The notes under the pieces: model-generated
The model's database searches: none
The model's input: the letters and a program-made list of their open reading frames with translations, nothing else
What the model was told of the DNA's origin: nothing
Origin: Lachnospiraceae bacterium
GTDB lineage: Bacteria; Bacillota; Clostridia; Lachnospirales; Lachnospiraceae
Reading direction: 5' to 3'
Length of the DNA stretch: 64,000 nucleotides
Assembly: GCA_017553505.1 (NCBI GenBank)
Contig: JAFZLD010000019.1
Location: 62,001 to 126,000 of the forward strand
Shown: one piece after another, positions 1-9,000 of the stretch
Layout: each line of letters starts with the position of its first letter
Position numbering within the stretch: the stretch's first letter is position 1
Made by a program: the position numbers and the translations under genes

Positions 1-1594
1 TGATGGAGACGCTTTCTTTGAGCAGGTTCTGCAGAATCTTCTGAATCTCGCCTAGAGACAAAAGCTTCGGGAAAAGCTCGTCCACAACAGAAGGATTGGA
101 TTCCTTAAGGTTATTGATAAGCGATTGAACATCCTGACGGGTAAGAAGCTCTGCGATATGCTGTCTGATAATCTCCGTAAGGTGTGTCGCGATAATGCTC
201 GGCGGGTCTACTACGGTATAGCCAAGGCTCTCCGCACGTTCACGCTGACCTTCCGTAATCCATACTGCCGGAAGGTGGAAAGAAGGCTCGAATGTGGGAA
301 TACCCGTTATCTCTTCCTCTACGTAACCGGGGTTCATGGCCATGTAGTGGTCGAACAAAATCTCACCTTCACTTACCTGAATACCCTTTATCTTTATTAT
401 ATACTGATTGGGGTTAAGCTGTATATTATCTCTTAAACGAATTATGGGTACGACGGTACCGAGTTCAAGAGCTATCTGTCTACGAATCATTACAACACGG
501 TCGAGAAGATCGCCGCCCTGACTGACATTGGCAAGAGGGATAATACCGTAACCAAACTCAAGCTCAATCGGGTCAACCTGCAACAGCGAATTGACATTCT
601 CCGGTTGCCTGATTTCCTGGGCTTCCTGCTCTTCCTGCTCTGTTTCCGTCTCAATCTTCGACGTTTCGATGGTACCCTGCATTACACGTCCGGCAATGAT
701 AAAAGAAACACCGAGCACAATAAATATAACTTTGTTAAGAGGTGTCACCAGTCCGAGGAAGGCAATTGTTCCGCCTACGATATAAAGTGCCTTCGGAATA
801 CCGAAAAGCTGGCTTACAAGCACGTTACCGAAGTCTGCGGCACCCGAGCCCTTGGTAACGAGAATACCTGTCGAAAGTGAAATAAGCAGCGAAGGAATCT
901 GCGATACAAGTCCGTCACCGATTGTAAGGATAGTGTATGTGGAAAGTGCGGTAGATAAAGCCTCGCCTCTCTGCGTACCCATTACAATACCGCCGACGAT
1001 GTTGATTGCGGTAATAATAAGACCTGCGACAGCATCTCCCTTAACGTACTTAACAGCACCGTCCATGGAACCGAAGAAGCTTGCTTCCTGCTGAATCTTG
1101 TCTCTTCGAATCTTGGCCTCTGTGTCGGTGATGGCACCGGTATTTAAGTCGGCATCGATAGCCATCTGCTTACCGGGCATAGCATCGAGGGTGAATCGTG
1201 CGGTAACTTCAGCTACACGCTCGGAACCTTTGTTGATAACGATAAACTGAATAAGTACAAGTATGATAAATACGATAACGCCGACCACGAGGTTGTTGCC
1301 GCCTACGAAACTACCGAAGGTCTCGACAACGTTACCGGGCTGACCTGTCGAAAGAATGAGCTTGGTCGACGATACGTTAAGCGAAATTCTGAAAATGGTC
1401 GTAAACAAAAGTATGGTCGGGAAGTATGACAAATCCAGTACTTCCTTGGAAAACATACATACAAACATTATTAAGAATGCAAGGGAAATATTAATTGCAA
1501 GACATATATCAAGAAGCCATGAGGGAATAGGCACGATAAGCATTACGAATGCCGCAAGAATATATATTGCAACACCAAGATCGGCTTTTTTCAT
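1..1594 (-). CDS. flhA: Flagellar export gate protein FlhA (partial, C-terminus outside window)
   Basis: FlhA is the large inner-membrane component of the flagellar type III export gate; its cytoplasmic ring receives substrates and chaperones. About 531 codons are present. The usual length is near 690, so roughly the last 150 residues lie beyond the window edge. The N-terminal half is a series of hydrophobic segments, and the family signature containing GSMDGAVKYVKGDAVAG is readable near residues 150-170. Two in-frame ATGs (1600 and 1594) follow the AAGGAG ribosome site. I choose 1594 because its spacing is 7 bases against 1 base for the first. It is the last visible gene of the operon and follows flhB after a short gap. 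Identity is secure. Confidence 0.95.
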   Translation of the reverse strand, partial: MKKADLGVAIYILAAFVMLIVPIPSWLLDICLAINISLAFLIMFVCMFSKEVLDLSYFPTILLFTTIFRISLNVSSTKLILSTGQPGNVVETFGSFVGGNNLVVGVIVFIILVLIQFIVINKGSERVAEVTARFTLDAMPGKQMAIDADLNTGAITDTEAKIRRDKIQQEASFFGSMDGAVKYVKGDAVAGLIITAINIVGGIVMGTQRGEALSTALSTYTILTIGDGLVSQIPSLLISLSTGILVTKGSGAADFGNVLVSQLFGIPKALYIVGGTIAFLGLVTPLNKVIFIVLGVSFIIAGRVMQGTIETSKIETETEQEEQEAQEIRQPENVNSLLQVDPIELEFGYGIIPLANVSQGGDLLDRVVMIRRQIALELGTVVPIIRLRDNIQLNPNQYIIKIKGIQVSEGEILFDHYMAMNPGYVEEEITGIPTFEPSFHLPAVWITEGQRERAESLGYTVVDPPSIIATHLTEIIRQHIAELLTRQDVQSLINNLKESNPSVVDELFPKLLSLGEIQKILQNLLKESVSI

Positions 1595-1615
1595 TCTCAT
1601 GCTCCTTTCGATTTA

Positions 1616-2725
1616 TTATGATATCTTTCCCTTGAGCTTGTATACAAAGGCAAGGACCTCTGCAACCGCCTGGTATAACTCCGGGGGTATCATTTCCCCG
1701 ACTTCGACATTGGCGTAGAGCATACGTGCCAGAGGCTTATTCTCCACAATCTCAATGTCATACTCTCTTGCCTGCTCTTTGATACGCTGCGCAAGAAAGT
1801 TCTCACCCTTGGCCACAACTACCGGTGCGCTGTACTGATCTGCGTCGTACATGATAGCAACTGCGTAATGGGTAGGGTTCGTAATAACTACGTCAGCCTT
1901 GGGAAGGTTCTGCATCATGCGGCGCCTTGAGGCTTCACGCATCCTCTGCCTGATCTGACCCTTAATCTGAGGATCGCCTTCCTGCTGTTTGTATTCGTCT
2001 TTGACCTCTTGTTTGGTCATCTTTAAGTCGTCATTGTATTTCCAACGCTGATATGCGAAATCGGCAAGTGCAATAATCAGGTAAGCCGCGGCAATTCTGA
2101 TGCCTAAGTCCACCACGAGCTTTAAGGTGTCACCGATTCCCTCGTATAGGGACACATCATACAAAAGAAAGAGTCCGTTTACGTTCTTTTTCAGGAAAGA
2201 CCATGCAACAATAAGGATAATAACTATCTTGAGTATGGCCTTGATGAGCTCTACAACAGCGTTCTTGGAAAAAATCTTTTTAAATCCGCTTATGGGATTA
2301 ATCTTGGAACCCTTGGGCTGCAAGGGCTTGGCGGTAGGCTTCCATCCCACCTGAGCAACGTCGCATACGAAAGATACGATAAATGCGACTATAAGTACCG
2401 GCGCGAGCAGAATAATAATCTGCAAAATACACTGAAGCACCAGTTTGATAATATCGTTGGTATTAACATATCCGTCGTAATTCTTGATATACTCGGACAT
2501 GTCGTCATAGCATATGTGAAAGAAATTCACGAGATTGCTGCCAAGCGTCGTCGACCAAAACTTAAGTAGCAGGAACAGCGCCATAAGGCTGAAGGCGTTC
2601 TCAATCTCCTTGGACTTGGCGACCTGGCCTTCTTTTCTCGCGTCACTTTTCTTTTTCTCGGTTGCGGGTTCTGTCTTCTCTCCGCCGGGTGATTCTGCGA
2701 AGAACTGAAGATTATACTTAATCAT
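1616..2725 (-). CDS. flhB: Flagellar export switch protein FlhB
   Basis: FlhB is the membrane protein that switches export specificity from rod/hook to filament substrates. Its cytoplasmic domain cleaves itself between N and P of an NPTH motif, and NPTH is present at residues 283-286. The order is a short charged N-terminus with EKTEPATEKK, four hydrophobic segments over about residues 40-215, a helical linker rich in Lys and Arg, then the autocleaving domain. Length (369 aa) is normal. The start codon overlaps the end of fliR by 4 bases, which implies translational coupling. Confidence 0.96.
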   Translation of the reverse strand: MIKYNLQFFAESPGGEKTEPATEKKKSDARKEGQVAKSKEIENAFSLMALFLLLKFWSTTLGSNLVNFFHICYDDMSEYIKNYDGYVNTNDIIKLVLQCILQIIILLAPVLIVAFIVSFVCDVAQVGWKPTAKPLQPKGSKINPISGFKKIFSKNAVVELIKAILKIVIILIVAWSFLKKNVNGLFLLYDVSLYEGIGDTLKLVVDLGIRIAAAYLIIALADFAYQRWKYNDDLKMTKQEVKDEYKQQEGDPQIKGQIRQRMREASRRRMMQNLPKADVVITNPTHYAVAIMYDADQYSAPVVVAKGENFLAQRIKEQAREYDIEIVENKPLARMLYANVEVGEMIPPELYQAVAEVLAFVYKLKGKIS

Positions 2726-3501
2726 GTAATGGCCTCCGCAAAAAGAGTGATCATCTTCTTCATCTCGCTTAAAATGGCAGTCGATGCGCCGGGCATCATT
2801 CCCACTGTCAAAAAAAGCACTCCGAGTCCCAAAAGAATCTTTAACTGAATACCGACGGCGAACATGTTAAGCTGCGGAGAAACCTTGGCAAGAATACCGA
2901 GGATTGCATTAAGCAGCAACATCGCCGCAAATACCGGCAGACATAATCTAAAACCAAGCGCCAGATAATCTCTTAGGAATGTAAGCATCGCATTCAGAAT
3001 CCTATCTGAGTTGAAAACGGCGCCGCTAACCGGTATAAGGTTAAACGTCTCTATAATGGCGGCAAGCACGTACTGGTACATACCGCTTATCATAAGCATA
3101 AGCAATACGGTGTACTGGTAATATGTACCGCTTATGGTTACGGAATCTCTTGATACAGGGTCAAAAAGCGAAACCATGGAAAGACCTATCTCCATATCCA
3201 CAAGGTGACCCGCAAAGTTAAGTATAGCTACGCAGATGGCTGCGGAATATCCGATAATAATGCCCGTTACAGCTTCTTTGAGCACATAGAGAGCATACAT
3301 AAGAACCGTTGAATATTCGGGATGTACGGGAGTCAGCGTCTGATATACGAGCGCCGATATAAGTACACCGAGACCGATCTTAACGCGATTTGGAGTATTG
3401 GTCATTCCGAAAAACGGTGCTGTATGAATAAAACAGGTAATTCTTACGACTATCAGAAGAAAGAACTCAAGATCTCGCAGGGAAAAAGTGAAATTAAACA
3501 T
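2722..3501 (-). CDS. fliR: Flagellar export gate protein FliR
   Basis: FliR forms, with FliP and FliQ, the helical export channel at the centre of the MS ring. The 259-residue protein is almost entirely hydrophobic with about six membrane segments, as expected for the family. It begins after a GGGAGGGAG ribosome site. It lies between fliQ (11-base gap) and flhB (4-base overlap), which is the canonical order. The assignment rests on hydrophobic profile, size and strict synteny more than on a single motif. Confidence 0.93.
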   Translation of the reverse strand: MFNFTFSLRDLEFFLLIVVRITCFIHTAPFFGMTNTPNRVKIGLGVLISALVYQTLTPVHPEYSTVLMYALYVLKEAVTGIIIGYSAAICVAILNFAGHLVDMEIGLSMVSLFDPVSRDSVTISGTYYQYTVLLMLMISGMYQYVLAAIIETFNLIPVSGAVFNSDRILNAMLTFLRDYLALGFRLCLPVFAAMLLLNAILGILAKVSPQLNMFAVGIQLKILLGLGVLFLTVGMMPGASTAILSEMKKMITLFAEAIT

Positions 3502-3512
3502 CTACTCCCTCC

Positions 3513-3782
3513 CTAATGTATGTACACCGCGAAATCCGTCCAAAGTTCCACCATGTAGTCCTTCATATCTGTAAGCATCCAGTTGCCGAGAAGCATAAGG
3601 CCCAGGAATACACATACAATCTTAGGTACAAAAGTAAGCGTCTGTTCCTGAATGGAAGTAACGGTCTGAAAAATACTGATAACCAAGCCGATTATCAAAG
3701 AAATGAGCAGAATGGGCGCAGAAAGCTTAATAACAAGAAATAAACCCTGACTGACAATCTTTACAACATCATCAATTTGCAT
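3513..3782 (-). CDS. fliQ: Flagellar export gate protein FliQ
   Basis: FliQ is a small two-helix subunit of the FliPQR export channel. The 89-residue protein has the expected two hydrophobic segments (about residues 15-40 and 52-75) separated by a short loop containing FQTVTSIQEQTL, a stretch typical of the family. Size and position between fliP and fliR match other flagellar operons. Confidence 0.95.
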   Translation of the reverse strand: MQIDDVVKIVSQGLFLVIKLSAPILLISLIIGLVISIFQTVTSIQEQTLTFVPKIVCVFLGLMLLGNWMLTDMKDYMVELWTDFAVYIH

Positions 3783-3800
3783 CTTCTACACCCCTTTCCC

Positions 3801-4661
3801 CTAATAAAAGGATTTTACTAATGAACCTATTATCAGGTTCCATCCGTCCGCCAGCACAAACAGAAGCACCTTGAAGGGCATCGAAATTGTGGTGGGCGGC
3901 AGCATCATCATACCCATACTCATGAGCACCGACGCGACAATCATATCGATTACCACAAACGGTATGTATATGATAAAGCCTATGATAAAAGCTGTTCTTA
4001 ATTCGCTGACTACGAAGCTGGGTACCAGAATGTAATTGGGTATGGAACTAAGCGCTCCGTCCCATTCCACATCGGCAATTTCCATGAACAGGCGCACATC
4101 CTTGGTCTGAGTCTGTCCGTACATAAAGTCTCTGAACGGATTCATAACCTTCTCGATGGCCTCGGCCTGGGTAATCTCGCCTCTGTCAAAAGGAAGCACC
4201 GCTTCGTTGTACGCCTTGGTGAGCGTACCTTGCATAATGAAAAAAGTAAGGATAAGAGCAAGGCCTATCAATACGTTGTTAGGCGGAGCTGTAGACGTAT
4301 TGAGGGCCGATCTTGTGAAGTGAAGAACTATAATAATTCTCGTGAATGATGTAAGCATCACAAGAAGTAACGGAGCAAGGGCTATTAACGTAAGGGTCAG
4401 AAGTATTCTGAGCGACCCGGCCAGTTCTCCGTTACCGTTATTATAGGTAATCGTCAAATCATTCGATATATTTAATTCCTTCAGTTCATCCGGCGTCTGC
4501 GCCGTACCCGCATCGTTAATGTTGGTACGAGTCTCCGTTTCTCCCGCTAAGTGAGAGTCAATGTGAGATTCAAGGTTTTGCGCATACGCTGTAGATTTCT
4601 GACTTATAAACAATATGCCTACCACAACGAGCAGGCATATCAATCTAATCAGTCTTTTCAT
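3801..4661 (-). CDS. fliP: Flagellar export channel protein FliP
   Basis: FliP is the main subunit of the export channel. An N-terminal signal peptide (hydrophobic core, then a likely cleavage after STAYA near residue 27) precedes a ~55-residue hydrophilic stretch and four membrane helices. Family landmarks include LTSFTRIIIVLHFTR and, near the C-terminus, MMMLPPTTISMPFKVLLFV. It overlaps the end of fliO by 4 bases. At 286 aa it is slightly longer than Escherichia coli FliP, as is common in Firmicutes. Confidence 0.97.
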   Translation of the reverse strand: MKRLIRLICLLVVVGILFISQKSTAYAQNLESHIDSHLAGETETRTNINDAGTAQTPDELKELNISNDLTITYNNGNGELAGSLRILLTLTLIALAPLLLVMLTSFTRIIIVLHFTRSALNTSTAPPNNVLIGLALILTFFIMQGTLTKAYNEAVLPFDRGEITQAEAIEKVMNPFRDFMYGQTQTKDVRLFMEIADVEWDGALSSIPNYILVPSFVVSELRTAFIIGFIIYIPFVVIDMIVASVLMSMGMMMLPPTTISMPFKVLLFVLADGWNLIIGSLVKSFY

Positions 4662-5026
4662 TTATTGTCAGTTTCCCCGTCATCCCTGGCTTTATTCAAA
4701 AAGTCTTTGAAAGAAAATGTACCTTGAGGTATAGCGTCGTATTTGAGGGAGTCTTCATTGACTTCCCCAAGTAATGTAACTTCATCCTTGCCTATACCTA
4801 TCGCAAAGCAGCGGTCTCCTATCCGGACAACCTCAATAAGCTTACCGGGGGCGATTCTCTTGGATTCAAGAATCACGATATTTTCCCCGGGAGCTTTTTC
4901 TTTTTGATAGTTGGCTATCCACTTGGTGACAAAGAAAGTGAGGGCAAGTACAAAAACAAATATCAAAAGTACAGTTATGAGCTGCCCTATTCCTCCTGCC
5001 GTGGAAGCAAGGATTATATAATACAT
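4658..5026 (-). CDS. fliO: Flagellar assembly protein FliO
   Basis: FliO is a small bitopic membrane protein that helps assemble the FliP ring. The sequence has one strong N-terminal membrane helix (about residues 12-36) followed by a cytoplasmic domain containing KAPGENIVILESKRIAPGK and VVRIGDRCFAIGIG, the typical FliO pattern. It overlaps fliP by 4 bases, and its ATG shares the terminal base of cheY. FliO is poorly conserved, so the call leans on synteny as well as profile. Confidence 0.9.
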   Translation of the reverse strand: MYYIILASTAGGIGQLITVLLIFVFVLALTFFVTKWIANYQKEKAPGENIVILESKRIAPGKLIEVVRIGDRCFAIGIGKDEVTLLGEVNEDSLKYDAIPQGTFSFKDFLNKARDDGETDNK

Positions 5027-5388
5027 TAACCTACAACCTTCTTAACTGCCTCAAGTACACGATCTGCCTGGAAAGGCTTAACGATAAAGTCCTTGGCACC
5101 TGACTGAATTGACTCAATAACCATGGCCTGCTGTCCCATTGCCGAACACATGATAACCATGGCACCGGGGTCACCTTCTTTAATCTTCTTAAGAGCCTGA
5201 ATTCCGTCCATTTCGGGCATGGTAATATCCATGAGTACAAGATCGGGTTTTGTCTCATTGTACTTTTCAACAGCCTTAAGCCCATTTTCAGCCTCACCGA
5301 CTACAACATAGCCGTTCTTTGTAAGAATGTCCTTAATCATCATTCTCATGAAGGCTGCGTCATCACAGATTAAAATATTTTTTGCCAT
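5026..5388 (-). CDS. cheY: Chemotaxis response regulator CheY
   Basis: CheY is a single-domain receiver that, when phosphorylated by CheA, binds the C-ring switch to change motor direction. The acidic pair D9-D10, phospho-acceptor D54 (in LVLMDITMPEMDG), a switch Ser near residue 82 and a conserved Lys near 104 (DFIVKPF) are all visible. No output domain follows. It sits directly between fliY, a CheY-P phosphatase/switch protein, and fliO, as in Bacillus and Clostridia. No other che gene is visible in the window, so CheA and CheW must be encoded elsewhere. Confidence 0.95.
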   Translation of the reverse strand: MAKNILICDDAAFMRMMIKDILTKNGYVVVGEAENGLKAVEKYNETKPDLVLMDITMPEMDGIQALKKIKEGDPGAMVIMCSAMGQQAMVIESIQSGAKDFIVKPFQADRVLEAVKKVVG

Positions 5389-5410
5389 AATTTTTCTCCT
5401 ATCGGTTAGT

Positions 5411-6622
5411 TTATTTAATTATTTCCGTAATACGAACTGCGAAGCTTTCTTCAATAACTACAACCTCGCCCTTGGCCACGAACTTGCCGTTAACCAATAC
5501 ATCAATCGGCTCACCGGCGATTTTATCAAGTTCAATGATTGTGCCGGGTGCGAAATCGAGTATCTCGGATATGGACTTGCTTGTTCGTCCAAGCTCAACC
5601 GTTACGTTAAGCGGAACGTCCATAATTAATCCGATGTTCTCATTTGCCTGCATTGCTGCATACTCGGGATTGAAGCTTTGGAACTGAGCAGGCTGAACGT
5701 TCATCTGCTGCATGTTCGGCATCATTCCCGGCATCATCATGCCTGGCATACCCATACCCATATTTGGCATTCCCATGTTAGGCATACCGTTCATAGACTG
5801 ATCCATACCCATTCCGGGCTGCATCTGGGGCTGCTGCTGAGGCTGTTGTTGAGGCGTAGGTGCTGCCTGGGGTGCGGGAGCCGGTGCCGGCTCGGGCTCA
5901 GCGGGTGCGGTCGAGTCCATAAAGGTCTTGACTAACCTTTTTGCGAAGTCAAGCGGATACAACTGCATAATGGTTGAATCCACAAGATCTTCAATTTGCA
6001 TTGTAAATGCTACCTTAACAAACGTTCCACCAAGGAAAGGAGAAATATCCTCACCGTTTTGGTATTCCGTTAAATCAAGCAAAGTCGCGTCGGGAGGGCT
6101 GATATCAATCATGGTACCAAGCATTGTTGAAAGAGAAGTTGCAGCCGCGCCCATCATCTGGTTCATGGCTTCGGAAATTGCGCTTAAGTGAAGCTCTCCC
6201 AACTCTCCGTCTGTATTGGTACCGTCACCTCCCATCATAAGATCGGTGATGACTTTAACGTCATGCTCACGTAATACTAAAATATTCGAGCCGTCAAGTC
6301 CGGCCGTGTAATGAATCTGAATAAAAACACAGGGCTTCTCGTAGTCGCCTGTAACCCCCTGCCAATTAACCATGGATACAACAGGAGTTGTGATGTTAAC
6401 CTTGCGATTTACAAGAGAGTAAAGCGTCGTAGCCGATGAACCCATGCTGATATTGGCTACCTCTCCGACCGCGTCTTTCTCAACGTCAGACAACGTATCG
6501 TCGGGTGAAACGCCTGCGTCCGCGGGAGCACCGGTATCGGGTGTTGCAGCTCCTGCCATGTCGCCGGGATCCATGCCGCTCAGGAGAGCATTAATTTCGT
6601 CCTGAGATAACATTCCATCCAT
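5411..6622 (-). CDS. fliY: Flagellar switch / CheY-P phosphatase FliY (CheC-FliN type)
   Basis: FliY combines a CheC-type CheY-P phosphatase with a C-terminal FliN (SpoA) domain in the C-ring. Residues 1-20 (MLSQDEINALLSGM) form a CheY-binding motif like that of FliM. Two phosphatase signatures are intact: E54/N57 and E151/N154. Residues about 325-403 are the FliN domain (DVPLNVTVELGRT). Between them, about residues 240-315, lies an unusual linker: first Pro/Ala/Gln-rich, then strongly Met-rich (about 17 Met in residues 267-307, with PNMGMPNMGM repeats). The gene follows fliM by 3 bases. Its length (403 aa) is a little above average because of the linker. Confidence 0.95.
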   Translation of the reverse strand: MDGMLSQDEINALLSGMDPGDMAGAATPDTGAPADAGVSPDDTLSDVEKDAVGEVANISMGSSATTLYSLVNRKVNITTPVVSMVNWQGVTGDYEKPCVFIQIHYTAGLDGSNILVLREHDVKVITDLMMGGDGTNTDGELGELHLSAISEAMNQMMGAAATSLSTMLGTMIDISPPDATLLDLTEYQNGEDISPFLGGTFVKVAFTMQIEDLVDSTIMQLYPLDFAKRLVKTFMDSTAPAEPEPAPAPAPQAAPTPQQQPQQQPQMQPGMGMDQSMNGMPNMGMPNMGMGMPGMMMPGMMPNMQQMNVQPAQFQSFNPEYAAMQANENIGLIMDVPLNVTVELGRTSKSISEILDFAPGTIIELDKIAGEPIDVLVNGKFVAKGEVVVIEESFAVRITEIIK

Positions 6623-6625
6623 GTA

Positions 6626-7606
6626 TTATTCCTCCTCCCTGATTACTTCGGTAACCCTTGCGGCGTATTTGTCTTTCTCCGTACCGGGAACCGATTTAAA
6701 CTTCTTAATGTTTCCGACGTATACATCGAGTTCGGAATCAACCGTTGTATCAAGTCGGATAATGTCACCAAGCTGCAAGCCTATGAAATCGCTTACAGAG
6801 ATGGCGCTTTGTCCCATAACTACCTTCACAGGTACGTCCACTCTCTTAATCAGGGACTCTATATAAAGCTCATAATCCTCGCCGGAATTATCCTGCATGG
6901 TGGAGAACCAGAACTTTGTATTCAACCTATCCATGATGCTCTCTAACGTAAAGTAAGGGAGACACATGTTCATGAAACCTTCCACCTCACCGATCTTAAC
7001 GTTCAGTGTAACGATGGCAATCATTTCATTGGGCGCTATTACCTGCGCGAACTGGGGATTGGTCTCTATTCGTTCAAGGACCGGGTTAATGTCCAAAACG
7101 TTCTTCCAAGGTTCACGCATAAGCTGAATGGAAATGATTAACAGCTTCTCTATAATTGTCATCTCGATTTCGGAGAACTCTCTGTTCTTCTCAAGCGGGA
7201 TTCCTTTACCCCCAAGCATTCGGTCTATCATGGCAAAACCAAGGTTAGCTGCCAAGTCAAGTATTATATTACCACCTAACGGTTGGAAATTTATTATACC
7301 CAAAATTACGGGGTTACTAAGGGCGTTTGTGAACTCGGAATATGTTACTGTTTCCGAGCTTGCCACGTTAACCTGTACGTTCTTTCGAAGGTACACCGGA
7401 AGGCTGGTGGCAAGAAGTCTTCCGTAGTGTTCGTATATAATTTCAAGTGTTCGTAAATGCTCTTTAGAGAACTTCGCCGGACGTTTGAAGTCGTAGTTCT
7501 TGACTTGCTTGTCCCCTTTGTCCTGCATCTCGTCCACATCCAGCTCACCGGTACTTAAGGCTGCAAGCAGACTGTCTATCTCATTTTGAGATAATACCTC
7601 ACCCAC
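6626..7606 (-). CDS. fliM: Flagellar motor switch protein FliM
   Basis: FliM is the middle C-ring protein that binds CheY-P and links FliG to FliN/FliY. The N-terminal CheY-binding peptide (LSQNEIDSLLAAL) is followed by the CheC-like middle domain and a SpoA domain near residues 250-320 ending in KYAARVTEVI. I place the start at GTG 7606. An earlier GTG at 7615 overlaps the AGGAGG ribosome site and cannot be used efficiently, while 7606 lies 8 bases downstream of it. This gives 326 aa beginning MGEVLSQNEID, the usual FliM start. Confidence 0.95.
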   Translation of the reverse strand: MGEVLSQNEIDSLLAALSTGELDVDEMQDKGDKQVKNYDFKRPAKFSKEHLRTLEIIYEHYGRLLATSLPVYLRKNVQVNVASSETVTYSEFTNALSNPVILGIINFQPLGGNIILDLAANLGFAMIDRMLGGKGIPLEKNREFSEIEMTIIEKLLIISIQLMREPWKNVLDINPVLERIETNPQFAQVIAPNEMIAIVTLNVKIGEVEGFMNMCLPYFTLESIMDRLNTKFWFSTMQDNSGEDYELYIESLIKRVDVPVKVVMGQSAISVSDFIGLQLGDIIRLDTTVDSELDVYVGNIKKFKSVPGTEKDKYAARVTEVIREEE

Positions 7607-7651
7607 GAAGTTCACCTCCTCATTTGTATGACGTTAAGGCTTAGCCTTCTC

Positions 7652-8161
7652 TTACTGATACATGATATTGCTGAATGTAATCATGTATATGAATGTGGAA
7701 CCGTAGGTTTCCTGAATTTTCTTAAGAATCTCGGCTTTCATGGCTTCGGTATTGGTCTGCGCTTCTTCAAGAGTGTATGAACCGATAACGGTATTCATAA
7801 TGTCCTGAATAATGCTTACCTTAGTAGATACAACCGTACCATACGTAGCATAGTCTTCATGCTTGGTATTCATATATATCGCTGCGCTTACCAGACAGTA
7901 GTGAGACTTGTCATCGGTCTTCTTAAGAGCTATGGTCATTTCCGGAATTTCTACGGATTCTGCATCCACGAGAGCTACTGTAGTCTCTTCCTCTTCGGTT
8001 CCGGTGGGTGTAAGTTCGATGTTGAGCACGCTTGCTATGTTGCTTACGAGTGCACCTGTTTTCTTGGCAGTGCCCATAACGGAAAACATCATTATGGCCG
8101 TAAGCACCAGGTTAACCACCATAAGAGCCAATATAAGTATGGAAATTAGGTTCTTCTTCAT
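7652..8161 (-). CDS. fliL: Flagellar basal-body-associated protein FliL
   Basis: FliL is a bitopic membrane protein that surrounds and supports the stator. A membrane helix at about residues 7-30 precedes a periplasm-side domain containing IALKKTDDKSHYCLVSAAI and the C-terminal helix with ILKKIQETYG, which match the family. It lies between motB and fliM, the usual position in Clostridia. Length is normal (169 aa). Confidence 0.9.
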   Translation of the reverse strand: MKKNLISILILALMVVNLVLTAIMMFSVMGTAKKTGALVSNIASVLNIELTPTGTEEEETTVALVDAESVEIPEMTIALKKTDDKSHYCLVSAAIYMNTKHEDYATYGTVVSTKVSIIQDIMNTVIGSYTLEEAQTNTEAMKAEILKKIQETYGSTFIYMITFSNIMYQ

Positions 8162-8184
8162 ACCGTCACATCCTCTGTTTAGTA

Positions 8185-9000
8185 TTAGTAATTGCTTAAT
8201 TCGTGATAAATCTTAATCTCTACTCTTCTGTTACGATCGCGTCCCTCGGCCGTAGAGTTGTCGGCTATGGGACAATACTCGCCACGTCCGCTGTGCTTGA
8301 GTAATGCAGGATCGAGCGATGTATTATCAAGCAGGAAATAGAATACCGAAATTGCTCGGGCCGCACTCAGTTCGTCGTTGTTCTTGTACTGCTTGGAGTA
8401 CTGGGGAACGTTGTCGGTGTGACCTTCGATTTCTATCTCGTACTTGGCGTAACGCTCAAGAATCATGCCGACCTTTCTGAGTGTGGGTTCAACGGTGTCA
8501 AGCAGTTCAGCCGATCCGGGCTTAAAAAGAATGGCGCCCTTAAGAGTAAGCTGCACATACTGGCTGTTAAAGTCTACGTCCACCTTGTCGGCGATGTTAT
8601 TCTCGGCCAAAGCTTCTTCAAACTGCTCGGCGAGAGATTCGCTTGCCTCGAGTTTCTTGGTGTTGATGTCTTCGAGTTCTTTCTGAAGATCGTCGAAACG
8701 CTCGGCATTGGCGTCGTTGTCGGCCATTGCGCCTGTGGAATTTATGTACTTGTCAAGTTCGTTAAGCTGACTTACTCCGTTGCTGATTAATACTCCGTCA
8801 CCAATTGCGGTACTGCCTGCCGAAAATATACTGAATGTACTCTGAAACGAAGCCGCTATTTCATTGAACTTCGCCTCATCGACATTGGCAGATGCAAAAA
8901 GCAATACGAAGAAGCAAAGAAGCAGGTTCATTAAGTCCGCGAAGGTGTTAAGCCACGGTGAACCGGGTCCGCCATCGGGTTCTGCTTTCTTTCTTGCCAT
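8185..9000 (-). CDS. motB: Flagellar stator protein MotB
   Basis: MotB is the ion-conducting, peptidoglycan-anchored half of the stator. The membrane helix follows WLNTFADLMNLLL; D22 in that segment is the essential ion-binding aspartate. Residues about 90-140 are a helical plug/linker, and residues about 150-265 are an OmpA-like peptidoglycan-binding domain with EIEGHTDNVPQ and LSAARAISVFYFLL. The end of motA overlaps its start by 1 base. The sequence does not tell me whether the coupling ion is H+ or Na+. Confidence 0.95.
   Translation of the reverse strand: MARKKAEPDGGPGSPWLNTFADLMNLLLCFFVLLFASANVDEAKFNEIAASFQSTFSIFSAGSTAIGDGVLISNGVSQLNELDKYINSTGAMADNDANAERFDDLQKELEDINTKKLEASESLAEQFEEALAENNIADKVDVDFNSQYVQLTLKGAILFKPGSAELLDTVEPTLRKVGMILERYAKYEIEIEGHTDNVPQYSKQYKNNDELSAARAISVFYFLLDNTSLDPALLKHSGRGEYCPIADNSTAEGRDRNRRVEIKIYHELSNY

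Noticed and set aside
5411..7615. Plus-strand open frames opposite the C-ring genes
   Set aside because: They have no ribosome sites, low-complexity products and mirror the codon pattern of fliY and fliM on the other strand.
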